The notes beneath the pieces were generated by a model, which was not told the origin of the DNA, did not search any database, and saw nothing but the letters and a program-made list of their open reading frames with translations. A stretch of 46,115 nucleotides of DNA from UMGS1322 sp900550765 (GTDB taxonomy: Bacteria; Bacillota; Clostridia; Christensenellales; QALW01). Made by a program: the position numbers and the translations under genes. Below are positions 15,440 through 24,757 of this stretch, in pieces. The DNA is taken from positions 1 to 46,115 of the forward strand of contig CAUDEY010000015.1 of assembly GCA_958448705.1 (NCBI GenBank), in the 5' to 3' direction. Position 1 is the first letter of the stretch; each line of letters opens with the position of its first letter.

Positions 15440-17491
15440 TCATCCAAAAATGTGCCGGAAGTAATCTGTCTCCAATACGCCGGAGCAATATTGTATTTTA
15501 TTGGAAACCATGGCTTTGATGGTAGATACATAACTATCAGGAACAGCGATGGTTCCATCCTTTGGTACAAATTCATTTCGGGAAGCATAATAAGTTCCCA
15601 AATCTGTTTTCCAATCATAATTCATATTGAAGATAAGCGCCGGTGCGTTTGAGAGTACATCCCGGCCAACCATCAGGCGCGAATCAAATTCAGTTCCAAA
15701 CAGGTTTGAAAGGGTCGGCAGAATATCCAAGCTGAATGTGGGGGAATCTACTATGATAGGATCTCGGTCCTCCAAACACCCGCACCAAAGGATCAGCCGG
15801 GAATGATCCCTTTGAAAATAATCCGTTACATTGTTGCCGTATAGTTCTGAAAGATTCGGCATATTTCCCAAGGTTCCGCTGGTATCTAAGCCATAAGGGA
15901 AGTGATCGGTAGAAATGCAGATAACGGTATCATCGGCAATTCCTTTCTTTTCAAGCTCGTCCACAAGATACGTAAGACCGTCTTCTAAATCAAGGTTTGC
16001 TGCTAAATATCCCTTTACAGCATCAGAATAGGGAAGATTTTTTACTCTGTCCCAATGTCGGTTCGTCATGGAATTACCACTGCGGGTGTAACCGCTGTGT
16101 CCGCTTACGGACATATAATAAATATTAAAAGGTTGTTTATCGATATAGGTAGGCAAAGTACCGCTTATCATTTCATAATCACTTTGCGGCCAGTAGTTTT
16201 TAACATATTGCTCCATGCCGTTGCCGTATCCCATAAAGCCGTCGGAATAGCCGAGGTTGTTGTGTGTAATATTGCGGTCGTAATAGGTATAGGAATTATT
16301 GTGAAACGCTTTGCCGTAATATCCTAATCGGTTGAGCTGATTTCCCATGGTAAAATAATTCAGATGATCGGCGGTGTCTTTAAAAGATTTTCCTCCGTCA
16401 GTAGGCATCATGCCGAAGATGTTTTGATATTCACCGCCTGTTGTTCCTGCACTTGCGGGCTGATAATAGTCCGTAAAATTGATGCCTTTTGTTGCAAGGC
16501 GGTAGAGCGTAGGAGTAAGTTCAGGATCAATCACCTCGGCGGCAAAGGCCTCGGCGGTTATCATGATCAAATTCTTTCCTTTAAATAATCCGGTATATTC
16601 ATTTTTCTTGGATGGCGTCAGTGTTTGAACATAGGTATTCAATGCCTGTATCTCGGCAGAAGCATTTTGATTTAATGTGTTGAAGTCAAGGTTTAAAATA
16701 TTATCTTCATATACGATAGGCTGCGCTGTTGGATCGTTTCCCGGCTCTTCCGGTGGGAATGTATTAGGGATGTCTTCTATTGGAATTTCCGGTTCTATAA
16801 ATGTAAAATCCCTGCGGAATAACTTGTTTTGAATATCTAAGCGCATGCCGGTTATCAAACCGAAGCTGCTTACTGCTGATTGGAAATTATACTGGCTATG
16901 GTAGACGGGGGCATGAATAGTGCTGGTAAAAACAAAAATGATGGCAAGTATGTAGGAAAAAGTAGATACAGCAACAGAAACAAGCCTCATGCTTGCCTTG
17001 CTTTGCAGGGCAGGAAGGAATTTTTTATTAAAAATAAGATAAAGAACAAAGGGAAGCAGAAACAGTAGTATAACAAAAATTCCACCCTGCGGGAAAATAA
17101 GGCGAATTAGATCCGAAAAATAACTTGAAAGGGCGTCCTGTGCACCGCCGGTCATGGTGCTGATATCATAAAATTGCTTAAATTGCTTATAGATTAAAAA
17201 TTGAACAATATAAAGAAAGCCCGTTAGAAAAATCAAACAGGAGGCAATGATTTGATTGATTCTTTTTTTGGGAAACAGAGAGGATAAAAGATATCCGATT
17301 CCGCCATATGCGATACTGAAAAAGAACAGCGGAAAAAAGCTTGAACTAAAAACATTGCTTACGGTAAATATTTTAAATATAATTTCAAAATAGAGGATTA
17401 TTATGGGAAAAAGAAATAGGAATTTTAAATGTTCCCGATTTCCCTTACGATTTATAGGAGCCTTTATATAAATTGGCCTTTTATGCATCAT
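15440..17491 (-). CDS. LTA synthase-like membrane sulfatase/phosphoglycerol transferase
   Basis: A 683-residue polytopic enzyme. About five membrane helices fill residues 20-195 (near 23-41, 50-72, 80-100, 135-155 and 172-192). An extracellular sulfatase-fold domain follows. The catalytic set of LtaS-type enzymes is visible: E314 (ITAEAF), a nucleophilic threonine at 350/351 (SAGTTGGEYQ) and D529-H530 (ISTDHFPY). Such enzymes polymerise glycerol-phosphate from phosphatidylglycerol onto a lipid anchor, making lipoteichoic acid, or transfer related phospho-alcohols to surface glycans. It is a stand-alone gene with its own strong promoter. The ATG at 17489 has AAGGTGATG upstream; a second ATG at 17486 is also possible. 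Confidence 0.9.
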   Translation of the reverse strand: MMHKRPIYIKAPINRKGNREHLKFLFLFPIIILYFEIIFKIFTVSNVFSSSFFPLFFFSIAYGGIGYLLSSLFPKKRINQIIASCLIFLTGFLYIVQFLIYKQFKQFYDISTMTGGAQDALSSYFSDLIRLIFPQGGIFVILLFLLPFVLYLIFNKKFLPALQSKASMRLVSVAVSTFSYILAIIFVFTSTIHAPVYHSQYNFQSAVSSFGLITGMRLDIQNKLFRRDFTFIEPEIPIEDIPNTFPPEEPGNDPTAQPIVYEDNILNLDFNTLNQNASAEIQALNTYVQTLTPSKKNEYTGLFKGKNLIMITAEAFAAEVIDPELTPTLYRLATKGINFTDYYQPASAGTTGGEYQNIFGMMPTDGGKSFKDTADHLNYFTMGNQLNRLGYYGKAFHNNSYTYYDRNITHNNLGYSDGFMGYGNGMEQYVKNYWPQSDYEMISGTLPTYIDKQPFNIYYMSVSGHSGYTRSGNSMTNRHWDRVKNLPYSDAVKGYLAANLDLEDGLTYLVDELEKKGIADDTVICISTDHFPYGLDTSGTLGNMPNLSELYGNNVTDYFQRDHSRLILWCGCLEDRDPIIVDSPTFSLDILPTLSNLFGTEFDSRLMVGRDVLSNAPALIFNMNYDWKTDLGTYYASRNEFVPKDGTIAVPDSYVSTIKAMVSNKIQYCSGVLETDYFRHIFG

Positions 17492-17511
17492 TACTCATCA
17501 CCTTATTTATC

Positions 17512-17540
17512 ATTATAATTGGTGGCTTTATGAAAGTCAA
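17512..17540 (-). promoter_or_regulatory. Promoter of the LTA synthase-like gene
   Basis: On the minus strand, TTGACT (17535-17540), a 17-base spacer and TATAAT (17512-17517), about 20 bases upstream of the start codon. Confidence 0.85.
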
Positions 17541-17655
17541 CAAATTTTGACAAAAAGATCTTTCTATAAAGAATTTTGATTATTTCGTACTATCTTATTA
17601 TGATGTATTTTCTTTGTTTTATTTACGGAAAAGTAAATAAGAGAGAATTATAGTT

Positions 17656-18355
17656 GATTTGCTTTTCTGTATTTTGATGGGGAAATTCCATATTGGGAAG
17701 AGAAAACTTTGGGGGAAGAAAATTGATAACAGAATTCGAAACGATTCCTTATTTGCAAAAGCGTCAGGTCCATACGCATCAATAGGCGCTCCGCGGCAAA
17801 TAATATTGAATCTGTTCATATATTTACAGATTTACCGGTTTCAGCTTTGATTTTTTTTGCAGAGTGCTGAGAGAAATAAAAAGATTTTAAGCAATTTGCT
17901 TTGCCTTAAGAGTTGCGGTTAGATGTTTCCTGCGGAGGGAATCATATTATGAACGTTGGTTTTTTGGTAAGAGGATAGTTTAAAAAGCGTGCTGAAATTG
18001 CATTGCCATTTATGGTGTATACATGAGGGTTAACAGCCGATCTCTTTATGACTGTACGATGGCAGAACCTGAATTTATTGCGGTTACCGGTACAAAGCTT
18101 ACGGCAGAGCTGTGACGGTAGGTAAATGTACATTCATATTTAAAAATATTCCTTTGGAATATAGAAAATCTTGCGGGACGAATTCAATATGTACAGTTTT
18201 TACATGATGAAAGTGAAATTTTGTATCAAAAAATCCCTGAAAGCAGTACGGTACAATTTCTGCTTTCGGTTGTACAACCAGATAGTATTGTACCTGTAAT
18301 AGTAGAAATAATGCTGAAAGAAAAAAACAGAGGAGGGTATCCTCTGTTTTTTTAG
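17656..18355 (+). pseudogene. Decayed alpha-L-fucosidase (GH29), C-terminal two thirds
   Basis: Three reading frames read in turn give recognisable GH29 pieces. YFDGEIPYWEE (about 17665) recalls the DLLFFDGGIPFGE region, with less certainty. LDVSCGGNHIMNVG begins at 17919 and continues VRG, stop, FKKRAEIAL. After a frameshift comes YMRVNSRSLYDC, then MAEPEF and a TGA at 18112. After another shift come NLAGRIQYVQFLHDESEIL and a beta-sandwich end with PDSIVPVIVEIML. These follow the order of Firmicutes fucosidases. Several frameshifts and stops make the gene dead. The functional protein would have removed alpha-L-fucose from glycans. The end overlaps the terminator hairpin of the next operon. 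The 17.54-17.65 kb stretch before it holds nothing I can identify. Confidence 0.75.
18321..18353 (-). terminator. Bidirectional terminator of the uronate operon
   Basis: Arms 18321-18333 and 18341-18353 form a perfect 13-base inverted repeat, seven A on one side and seven T on the other, with a seven-base loop. It begins eight bases beyond the stop of the last gene of the leftward operon and gives a U-tract in both directions. Confidence 0.9.
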
Positions 18356-18360
18356 GTACG

Positions 18361-19206
18361 TTATACCCCGCTGTAGGCGGCGAAGCCGCCGTCAACAGGA
18401 ACGACGACGCCGGTAACGAAACCGGAGGCCTCGTCAGATACCAGCCAAAGCAGCGTACCGGTTAAATCGTCGGTTTCACCAAAGCGATTCATCGGTGTTC
18501 CGCGCAGAATCTTTTCTGTTCTGGCGGTAGGCTGACCGTCTTTAAATAAAAGTTCTCTGTTTTGATTTGTTACGAAAAATCCCGGAGCAATCGCATTTAC
18601 CCGGATATTGCAGGGAGCAAAATGCACCGCCAGCCATTGGGTCAGATTAGAAACCGCCGCCTTAGCTGCAGAGTAAGCGGGGATTTTCGTCAGCGGCCGA
18701 AACGCGTTCATGGAGGAAACGTTCAGGATAACGCCGCCGTTTTTCACCATTTCCTTGGTAAAGGCCTGCGTCGTAAGGACAGCGGCGACTACGTTTAAAT
18801 CAAACACAAAGCGGATGCCGTCGGGATCCAGGTCAAAAAATGTTTTTAAATCCTTATTATCCAACATGTCGGGCGTCATAGTCTCGTTATCGGTAGTACC
18901 GCGCGGATTATTGCCGCCTGCGCCGTTAATCAGAATATCGCAAGGCCCCAGTTCAGTGATCACTTTTTCGTATGCTGCGTGTAAACTGTCGGATTTCAGG
19001 CAGTTTGCTTCTACCGCGATTGCCGTGCCGCCGTCGGCAGCGATTTCATCGGCAACAACTTGAGCGGCTGCCGTATTGATATCCAGCAGTGCTACTTTTG
19101 CGCCGCAGGCAGCCAGTACTTTAGCAAAGCCGCTGCAAAGTACACCTCCGGCACCGGTAATGACGGCAATCTTGCCGCTTAAATCAATTTGAAAGGGTAA
19201 TTTCAT
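18361..19206 (-). CDS. SDR-family oxidoreductase, mannonate (fructuronate) reductase type
   Basis: A 281-residue classical short-chain dehydrogenase. The nucleotide site is TGAGGVLCSG near residue 17, the NGAGG strand motif is near 93, and the catalytic tetrad includes N and S of NVSSMNAF plus the YSAAK tyrosine and lysine. Directly downstream of uxuA and overlapping it by four bases (ATGA), it most likely reduces D-fructuronate to D-mannonate, the step done by UxuB in other bacteria. SDR enzymes of this type replace UxuB in many Bacillota uronate operons. The long insert after the NGAGG motif fits that group. Cofactor preference cannot be read with confidence. Confidence 0.85.
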   Translation of the reverse strand: MKLPFQIDLSGKIAVITGAGGVLCSGFAKVLAACGAKVALLDINTAAAQVVADEIAADGGTAIAVEANCLKSDSLHAAYEKVITELGPCDILINGAGGNNPRGTTDNETMTPDMLDNKDLKTFFDLDPDGIRFVFDLNVVAAVLTTQAFTKEMVKNGGVILNVSSMNAFRPLTKIPAYSAAKAAVSNLTQWLAVHFAPCNIRVNAIAPGFFVTNQNRELLFKDGQPTARTEKILRGTPMNRFGETDDLTGTLLWLVSDEASGFVTGVVVPVDGGFAAYSGV

Positions 19207-20252
19207 TTTTTATCTCCTTTTACAATAGCCTCCCAAAGGCCGTTTATGTAGGAAGCGCCGAGGGCTCTGTCATATAAGCCGTATCCCGGCCTGCCGTTCT
19301 CTCCCCAGATGTTGCGTCCGTGATCGGGACGGGTATAACCGTCAAAGCCGTTATCATACAGCGCTTTCATAATGCCGTACATATCCAGCGAACCGCAAGC
19401 GGTAGGATGGGGGCTTTCATTAAATTTTGCCTCGCCGGTAAATCGGATATTTCTTGCATGCAGAAAATGGATACGTCCCATCTTTGCATATTTCGCGGCC
19501 ATCTTTACCATGTCATTTTTGGGGCTGCAGCCCAGCGAACCGGTGCAAAGGGTAAGACCGTTATATTTGCTGTCAACTGCAGCAAACATTTTGTCGATTC
19601 CGGCTTCTCCGGTGATGATACGGGGCAGACCGAACATGCTCCATGGCGGATCATCCGGATGAATGGCCATTTTAACGTCACATTCCTCACATACGGGAAT
19701 GATTTTTTTTAAGAAATATATTAGGTTTTCCATCAACTGATTCTCGTCAATGGATTTATAGGCGTTTAGTAAGTCCTGAAGCTGCTCTTTGGTGTAACTC
19801 TCGTCCCAACCGGGAAGAGAAAGCTCGCCCTTGGCCGGATCCATAGCATTTACTGTCTTTTGGTCGTAGGCCAGACAGGTTGCACCGTCGGGAGTCTTCA
19901 TTTTTAAATCGCTCCGGAGCCAGTCAAACACGGGCATAAAATTGTAACAGATTACCTTTACGCCTGCGGCGCCTAAATTTCGTATCGTGGCACAGTAATT
20001 TTCAATCAGAGCATCCCGATTGGGCGCGCCCATTTTAATATCCTCATGCACCGGTACGCTTTCAATTACTTCCATCTTGAGGTTTTTGGCATTTACGGTT
20101 TGCTTTAGCGCTATAATGCGTTCCAGCGGCCATACCTGGCCTACGGGAACATCATAGATAGCGGTAACAACGCCGCTCATAAGAGGAATCTGACTGATGT
20201 ATTCCAGCGTGACAGGATCGTTTTCGCCATACCAGCGGAAAGTCATATCCAT
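19203..20252 (-). CDS. uxuA: Mannonate dehydratase
   Basis: A 349-residue TIM-barrel enzyme that dehydrates D-mannonate to 2-keto-3-deoxy-D-gluconate. The opening MDMTFRWYGENDPVTLEYI with the following IPLMSGVV, the central KVICYNFMPVFDWLRSDL, the MAIHPDDPPWSMFGLPRI metal-binding segment and the C-terminal YTRPDHGRNIWGE segment are hallmarks of UxuA. Length is slightly short of the 360-390 usual for the enterobacterial form and fits the Gram-positive form. It sits 17 bases after uxaC with an AAGGAGAA ribosome binding site, and is translationally coupled to the SDR gene. Confidence 0.95.
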   Translation of the reverse strand: MDMTFRWYGENDPVTLEYISQIPLMSGVVTAIYDVPVGQVWPLERIIALKQTVNAKNLKMEVIESVPVHEDIKMGAPNRDALIENYCATIRNLGAAGVKVICYNFMPVFDWLRSDLKMKTPDGATCLAYDQKTVNAMDPAKGELSLPGWDESYTKEQLQDLLNAYKSIDENQLMENLIYFLKKIIPVCEECDVKMAIHPDDPPWSMFGLPRIITGEAGIDKMFAAVDSKYNGLTLCTGSLGCSPKNDMVKMAAKYAKMGRIHFLHARNIRFTGEAKFNESPHPTACGSLDMYGIMKALYDNGFDGYTRPDHGRNIWGENGRPGYGLYDRALGASYINGLWEAIVKGDKK

Positions 20253-20269
20253 AGTTTTTGTTCTCCTTC

Positions 20270-21655
20270 TTAAAAATTAAAATAGTCTTTTGCGTTTTTG
20301 TAGGAAATGCCTTCGATCAGTTTGCCGCAGTCGGCATCAAATTCTCCCTTTTCTACCCAGGCTCCGAGTTCGGTACAGAGAATACGGCGGAAGAAATCAA
20401 AACGCACATAGGAGGTAAAGCTGCGGGAATCGGTAAGCATGCCGATGAAACGTCCCAGAAGTCCCGCATTGGCAAGGGAATGCAGCTGAGCTTTAATGCC
20501 GTCTACATGGTCATTAAACCACCAGGCCGATCCAAGCTGCATCTTTCCCGGTACTTCGCAGGAAAAAGCACCCGTCATTGCCGCAATCATATCGTTTACG
20601 GTAGCGTTGAGGCAATAGAAAACCATCTTCGGCAGGGCTTCTTCACTGTTGATATCATCCAGCATTCTGGCAAAGCTCTGGGCCGAAATCGGATCGCCGA
20701 TAACATCGATACCGCTGTCAGCACCGGTACGGCGGAAGAGGCGGGTGTTTACATTGCGCAGCGGCGCCATATGCAGCTGCATGGTCCAGCCGCGTCTGGA
20801 GTAGCGTACAGCGAAGAAACGGGTCATAAAATCTGTATAGAGGTCAAGCACCGCAGCATCAATCTTTTTCCCCTCCAAAACGCTTGTAAAGGCATGTTTT
20901 GCGTCTTCATAAGTTCCTTTTTTAGGGGGAATGTGGCCTAAGGCATGATCGGATACCACACAGCCGGCTTCGGCAAAATATTCCAGACGTTTTTCCAAAA
21001 CCTCAAGCAGCACGTCAAAAGACGCGATTTCGGTATTCTCAGAGGCGCCCAGCTTCTTGATATAATCAAGGATATCTTCCCGATTCAAACCAAAGCAGAT
21101 GATATCCGGCCGGAAGGTAGGAAGTACCTTTACAAAAGAGAAGTCTTTCATCTTGGTGTGGTATTTCAATGGATCGGCAGGGTCGTCCGTGGTACAGATG
21201 ACCTTTACATTGCAGCGCTTAATTAGGCTTTGCGCGCTGAAGCCGCCTGCGGCGATTGCCTGGTTGGCTTCGTTCCATATTGCTTCGGCGTTTTTTTCGT
21301 TTAATGGCTTGCGAATACCGAAAAGCTGCGCAAGCTCCATGTGTGCCCAATAGTAGAGTGGATTGCCGGGGGCATATTCCATGGTAGAAGCGAACTTACT
21401 AAATTTTTCTTTATAATCAGCACTGCCGGTAATAAAGTTTTCGTCAATGCCGTTTTGCCGCATGGCACGCCATTTATAATGGTCGCCGGCGAGCCACAGT
21501 TCTCCGATATTGGAAAAACTTTTATCCTCATAAATCTCCTGAGGATTTAAGTGGCAGTGATAGTCTATGATCGGCTGATCCTTTGCATATTTGCTGTAAA
21601 GCTCATAGGCGGTATCGCCGTCAAGAAGAACTTTTTCATCAAAAAAATCTTTCAT
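20270..21655 (-). CDS. uxaC: Glucuronate/uronate isomerase
   Basis: A 461-residue amidohydrolase-fold isomerase converting D-glucuronate to D-fructuronate (or galacturonate to tagaturonate). The metal-binding DYHCHLNP is at residues 31-38, followed by the family-specific IYEDKSFSNIGELWLAGDHY. Later come TTDDPADPL and the GMLTDSRSFTSY region near the C-terminus. It is the fifth gene of the leftward operon, before uxuA. No kdgK or kdgA for the final steps is present in this window, so those must be elsewhere. Confidence 0.95.
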   Translation of the reverse strand: MKDFFDEKVLLDGDTAYELYSKYAKDQPIIDYHCHLNPQEIYEDKSFSNIGELWLAGDHYKWRAMRQNGIDENFITGSADYKEKFSKFASTMEYAPGNPLYYWAHMELAQLFGIRKPLNEKNAEAIWNEANQAIAAGGFSAQSLIKRCNVKVICTTDDPADPLKYHTKMKDFSFVKVLPTFRPDIICFGLNREDILDYIKKLGASENTEIASFDVLLEVLEKRLEYFAEAGCVVSDHALGHIPPKKGTYEDAKHAFTSVLEGKKIDAAVLDLYTDFMTRFFAVRYSRRGWTMQLHMAPLRNVNTRLFRRTGADSGIDVIGDPISAQSFARMLDDINSEEALPKMVFYCLNATVNDMIAAMTGAFSCEVPGKMQLGSAWWFNDHVDGIKAQLHSLANAGLLGRFIGMLTDSRSFTSYVRFDFFRRILCTELGAWVEKGEFDADCGKLIEGISYKNAKDYFNF

Positions 21656-21667
21656 CGCACTTGTCCT

Positions 21668-22666
21668 TTAAAAATCAATATTCTTTCCGTTGGATGCATA
21701 CATCGCCAACAGCACGCGCAGAGCTTTTGCCGCCTCGCTGACGCCGATGGGCATTTCCTCGCCATGATCCAGCCGACGATAAAAATCATCAAACAGCATT
21801 TTATGGCCTACACCCCAGTAAGCCTTGCCGGATTCCATTACAAAGCTCTCCTCGAGCTTCTGCGGAATACCATTGATGTAAAGATCATCATTTTTCAGCT
21901 CCAGATGCATATTTTCACAGGCGATTTCCAAGGATATAGGGGCATCGGTATAGTTTGCTGTGGTGGCAAAAAAGATTCCGCGGGCACCGTTTTGAAAGGT
22001 AATGCATGCTTCTGCCGTATCTTCTACATCAATTACATCCTTTAAATGGTGATTGGCCACTGTAGCGCTCAGGCATTTCGGCTCACCGCAGAGCCAAAGC
22101 ATCAGATCCAGGGTATGGATAGCCTGATTGATCATTACACCGCCGCCCTCGGTAGCCATAAAGCCGCGCCAATGACTTTCGGTATAGTAAGGGGCATCTC
22201 TGTGCCAAAGCACGCTGCCGGTCGCCCCCAGAATCTTTCCGGCAGCACCGCTGCAGATAAGCTCTTTCGCCTTTTTATTACGGGCTAAATATCGGTTCTG
22301 AAAAGAGATACATATTTTTGCCCGGCTTTCTTCTTCCGCCTTCTGCAGCAGCTCCACCTGCTGTAAATTAATGCATACGGGCTTTTCAAGCAATACGTTA
22401 ATATTCTTTTTCAATGCGGCACAGGCCATTTCACAGTGCAGATAATGGGGGGTGCATACGTGGAGAACATCCATGTTTTCTTGTGCCAGCATGGCCTCGA
22501 AATCATCGTATACCTTTGCCTGCGGCGCATAGGTTTGCGCCAGGGCTTCTGCGCGCTGGGGAAGAATATCGCAAACGGCTGTGATTGCTACATCTTTCCT
22601 TGCAGAAAGATTTTCAGCATGTGTTTTTGCAATACTGCCGCAGCCGACGATTGCAGCTTTTTTCAC
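21668..22666 (-). CDS. Gfo/Idh/MocA family sugar dehydrogenase (second in operon)
   Basis: A 332-residue NAD(P)-dependent dehydrogenase. The Rossmann motif GCGSIAKTH starts at residue 8. The family's lysine motif is LLEKPVCINL, and the substrate loop GGGVMINQAIHTLDL contains the conserved histidine. It shares WRG-x-EGGGV-x-NQ-x2-H with the neighbouring 399-residue paralogue. Family members oxidise or reduce a ring or side-chain hydroxyl of sugars. The substrate is unknown; the operon position just before uxaC points to a uronic-acid-containing compound. Confidence 0.85.
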   Translation of the reverse strand: MKKAAIVGCGSIAKTHAENLSARKDVAITAVCDILPQRAEALAQTYAPQAKVYDDFEAMLAQENMDVLHVCTPHYLHCEMACAALKKNINVLLEKPVCINLQQVELLQKAEEESRAKICISFQNRYLARNKKAKELICSGAAGKILGATGSVLWHRDAPYYTESHWRGFMATEGGGVMINQAIHTLDLMLWLCGEPKCLSATVANHHLKDVIDVEDTAEACITFQNGARGIFFATTANYTDAPISLEIACENMHLELKNDDLYINGIPQKLEESFVMESGKAYWGVGHKMLFDDFYRRLDHGEEMPIGVSEAAKALRVLLAMYASNGKNIDF

Positions 22667-22681
22667 AAAATCATCTCCCGC

Positions 22682-23881
22682 TTATTTGGAATTATAGGTG
22701 GAAGAAAGATCCGCTGTGCCGGTGTCTTCTGCCGTAACTTTAACGAACTTGGAATCCTTGATATGCTGCTGAAGCATATCATAGAACTTTTTGCCGTCAA
22801 GAGGAAGCTCCACAGTCTCGCCGGTCCAGCCGGAAAGCAGCATGGCGTTGGCAAGTGTAACCCCTTTAATTCCGTCTGAAGCCGGTGCATAAAGAGGCTC
22901 TATATCTAAAATGGCATTGGCAAAATTATTGAGAATTCCTACATGCTGCGGATTATCGCCTTCAACCTTTACCTCAATATTCTGCATCGCCGGGCCGTTA
23001 AAGGTGTTAGCGGTCGTATAGGTATATTCCTTAATGGAAACATCCGTTTTTATAAAGGTTAGCTTATCGCCTTCGTATACCAATTTGCCTCTGTCACCGC
23101 AGATTTCAAAGCGGTTGGTACCGGGAGCATCGCCGGTGGTGGTAATAAATACGCCGGTAGCACCGTTGGGATATTCAAAGTACGCGGTAACGTCATCTTC
23201 TACCTCAATATTGTGCCACTTGCCGAAATGACAGAAAGCGTGCACTTTATTCGGCATCATGTCAGGAATCCACTGGAACAGGTCGATATTGTGGGGAGCC
23301 TGGTTGTAGAGTACGCCGCCGCCTTCGCCCTTCCAGGTAGCACGCCAGCCGCCTGTGTCATAATATCTCTGTGTGCGGTACCAGTTGGTGATAATCCAGT
23401 TCAGGCGCGTAATTTCACCCAACTCACCGTCCGCAATCAGCTGCTTCATCTTTTTAAAGTGCGGGTTGGTTCTTTGGTTGAACATAATGCCCAACTTCAA
23501 TTCCGGGTGCTTTTTGCTTTCGTCCAGCATCTCCTGAACCTGCAGCGTATATACGCCGGCGGGCTTTTCCACCAGAGCATGCATGCCTTTTTTCATGGCT
23601 TTGATGGCAAAAGTAGGATGGTCATAGTGGGGAACAGCAATTATGACGGCATCACAGCAGCCGCTTTCGATCAGTTCGTCGCCGCTGTTAAAATACTGTA
23701 CTTTTTTGCCGGCTTCGGGATTTAGCTCTTGTGCAATTTTCTTTTTTTCTTCTAGCTTCTCAGGCAGCAGGTCAGCAATTGCAACGCATTCGCCGTTTTT
23801 AATGAGATTGCTCATAAAGCTTCTGAAATGGCCGGTTCCCATATTACCGGCACCGATGATACCGAATTTTACTTTTTCCAT
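22682..23881 (-). CDS. Gfo/Idh/MocA family sugar dehydrogenase (first in operon)
   Basis: A 399-residue dehydrogenase. The nucleotide motif GIIGAGNMGTGHF is at the N-terminus, ALVEKPAGVYTLQ carries the conserved lysine, and GEGGGVLYNQAPHNIDLFQW carries the histidine. It is about 70 residues longer than its neighbour, mostly in the C-terminal beta domain (CGDRGKLVYEGDKL and following). Its start overlaps the preceding isomerase-like gene by 13 bases, so translation is coupled. Pairing of this family with an AP-endonuclease-like isomerase is common in inositol, 3-keto-sugar and unusual glycoside pathways. Confidence 0.87.
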   Translation of the reverse strand: MEKVKFGIIGAGNMGTGHFRSFMSNLIKNGECVAIADLLPEKLEEKKKIAQELNPEAGKKVQYFNSGDELIESGCCDAVIIAVPHYDHPTFAIKAMKKGMHALVEKPAGVYTLQVQEMLDESKKHPELKLGIMFNQRTNPHFKKMKQLIADGELGEITRLNWIITNWYRTQRYYDTGGWRATWKGEGGGVLYNQAPHNIDLFQWIPDMMPNKVHAFCHFGKWHNIEVEDDVTAYFEYPNGATGVFITTTGDAPGTNRFEICGDRGKLVYEGDKLTFIKTDVSIKEYTYTTANTFNGPAMQNIEVKVEGDNPQHVGILNNFANAILDIEPLYAPASDGIKGVTLANAMLLSGWTGETVELPLDGKKFYDMLQQHIKDSKFVKVTAEDTGTADLSSTYNSK

Positions 23882-24756
23882 TTGTTATCCTCTCCTTTTT
23901 TATAACCTAATTGATTTAATATTGTCTTCAGCGCGTTTACCGCGGCATCAAAGGACTCATTTTGGTTGGCATAGCTGAATTTATGTTTCATTTCCCGGTG
24001 ATCAAGGTTGGAATAACCGGTGAAAGCAAACAGATGGGGTTCTACCGTTAAATATGTATCCTTGCTGCCTCTTGCAGCGGCCGCTTTTTCAAGTACCTCA
24101 ACAATTTTTCCGTCACCGTATCCGGCAGGAACGATCTTGTGATCCTCCAGGCAGGCATCTTTAATATGAAGATACTCCAAATAAGGTGCAATTCTGTCAA
24201 TAGCCCAGGTGATATCGGCATTTTCCATAATATAGTTGGCGGGGTCAAAAATTGCTTTCAAATCCGGCAGCTGTTCCTGCAGTTCAAGAGCCTCTTCAGG
24301 GCGTCTGCCATAAATCCGCGCTTCATTTTCATGGCAAAGCTGGATTCCTTCTGCTTTGGCATACGCAAGCATCTGCGTCAAACGGCTATAAACCTCCTGG
24401 CTGTAATCTGTTGCCGTTTTTCCGTCGGGAATAAAAAAGCTGAACATTCGCATATTTTTTGTACCCAAAAGCTGTGCAGTTTTTACCGCCTTTTTAAAGC
24501 GATCAAAGTGCGGTTCAAAATCATCGGTGATCTCATACTTTCCGATGGGGGATCCTAAGGAGGAAACCCGGATTCCTGCGGCGTCGAGTTCGGCTTTGAA
24601 GGCAGAAATTTCTTCCTCTGAGTAGTCAATCACACATTTTCCGTCGATATTTCTGATTTCTATGCAGTCGATACCGTTTCGTTTCAGCGCAGCAATCTGA
24701 CCTTTCAGATCGGCCGCGGCTTCATCTGCAAAAGCAGATAAAATGAATTGTGCCAT
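23869..24756 (-). CDS. Sugar phosphate isomerase/epimerase-like TIM barrel (second)
   Basis: A 295-residue protein of the AP-endonuclease-2 superfamily. Candidate metal ligands are the glutamate in LCHENEARIY, the aspartate in AIFDPANYI, the histidine in EYLHIKDA and the glutamate in LTVEPH. Members are isomerases, epimerases, dehydratases or, in 3-keto-glycoside pathways, lyases. The starting segment MAQFILSAFADEAAADL and the SSLGSPIGKY loop resemble sugar isomerases. It begins one base after the stop of the other isomerase-like gene and overlaps the next gene by 13 bases. Confidence 0.82.
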   Translation of the reverse strand: MAQFILSAFADEAAADLKGQIAALKRNGIDCIEIRNIDGKCVIDYSEEEISAFKAELDAAGIRVSSLGSPIGKYEITDDFEPHFDRFKKAVKTAQLLGTKNMRMFSFFIPDGKTATDYSQEVYSRLTQMLAYAKAEGIQLCHENEARIYGRRPEEALELQEQLPDLKAIFDPANYIMENADITWAIDRIAPYLEYLHIKDACLEDHKIVPAGYGDGKIVEVLEKAAAARGSKDTYLTVEPHLFAFTGYSNLDHREMKHKFSYANQNESFDAAVNALKTILNQLGYKKGEDNKWKK

Positions 24757-24757
24757 T

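Noticed and set aside
20258..20941. 227-codon open frame on the plus strand
   Set aside because: It is antisense to the well-supported uxaC gene, has no ribosome binding site and no recognisable domain; it mirrors the codon bias of the true gene.
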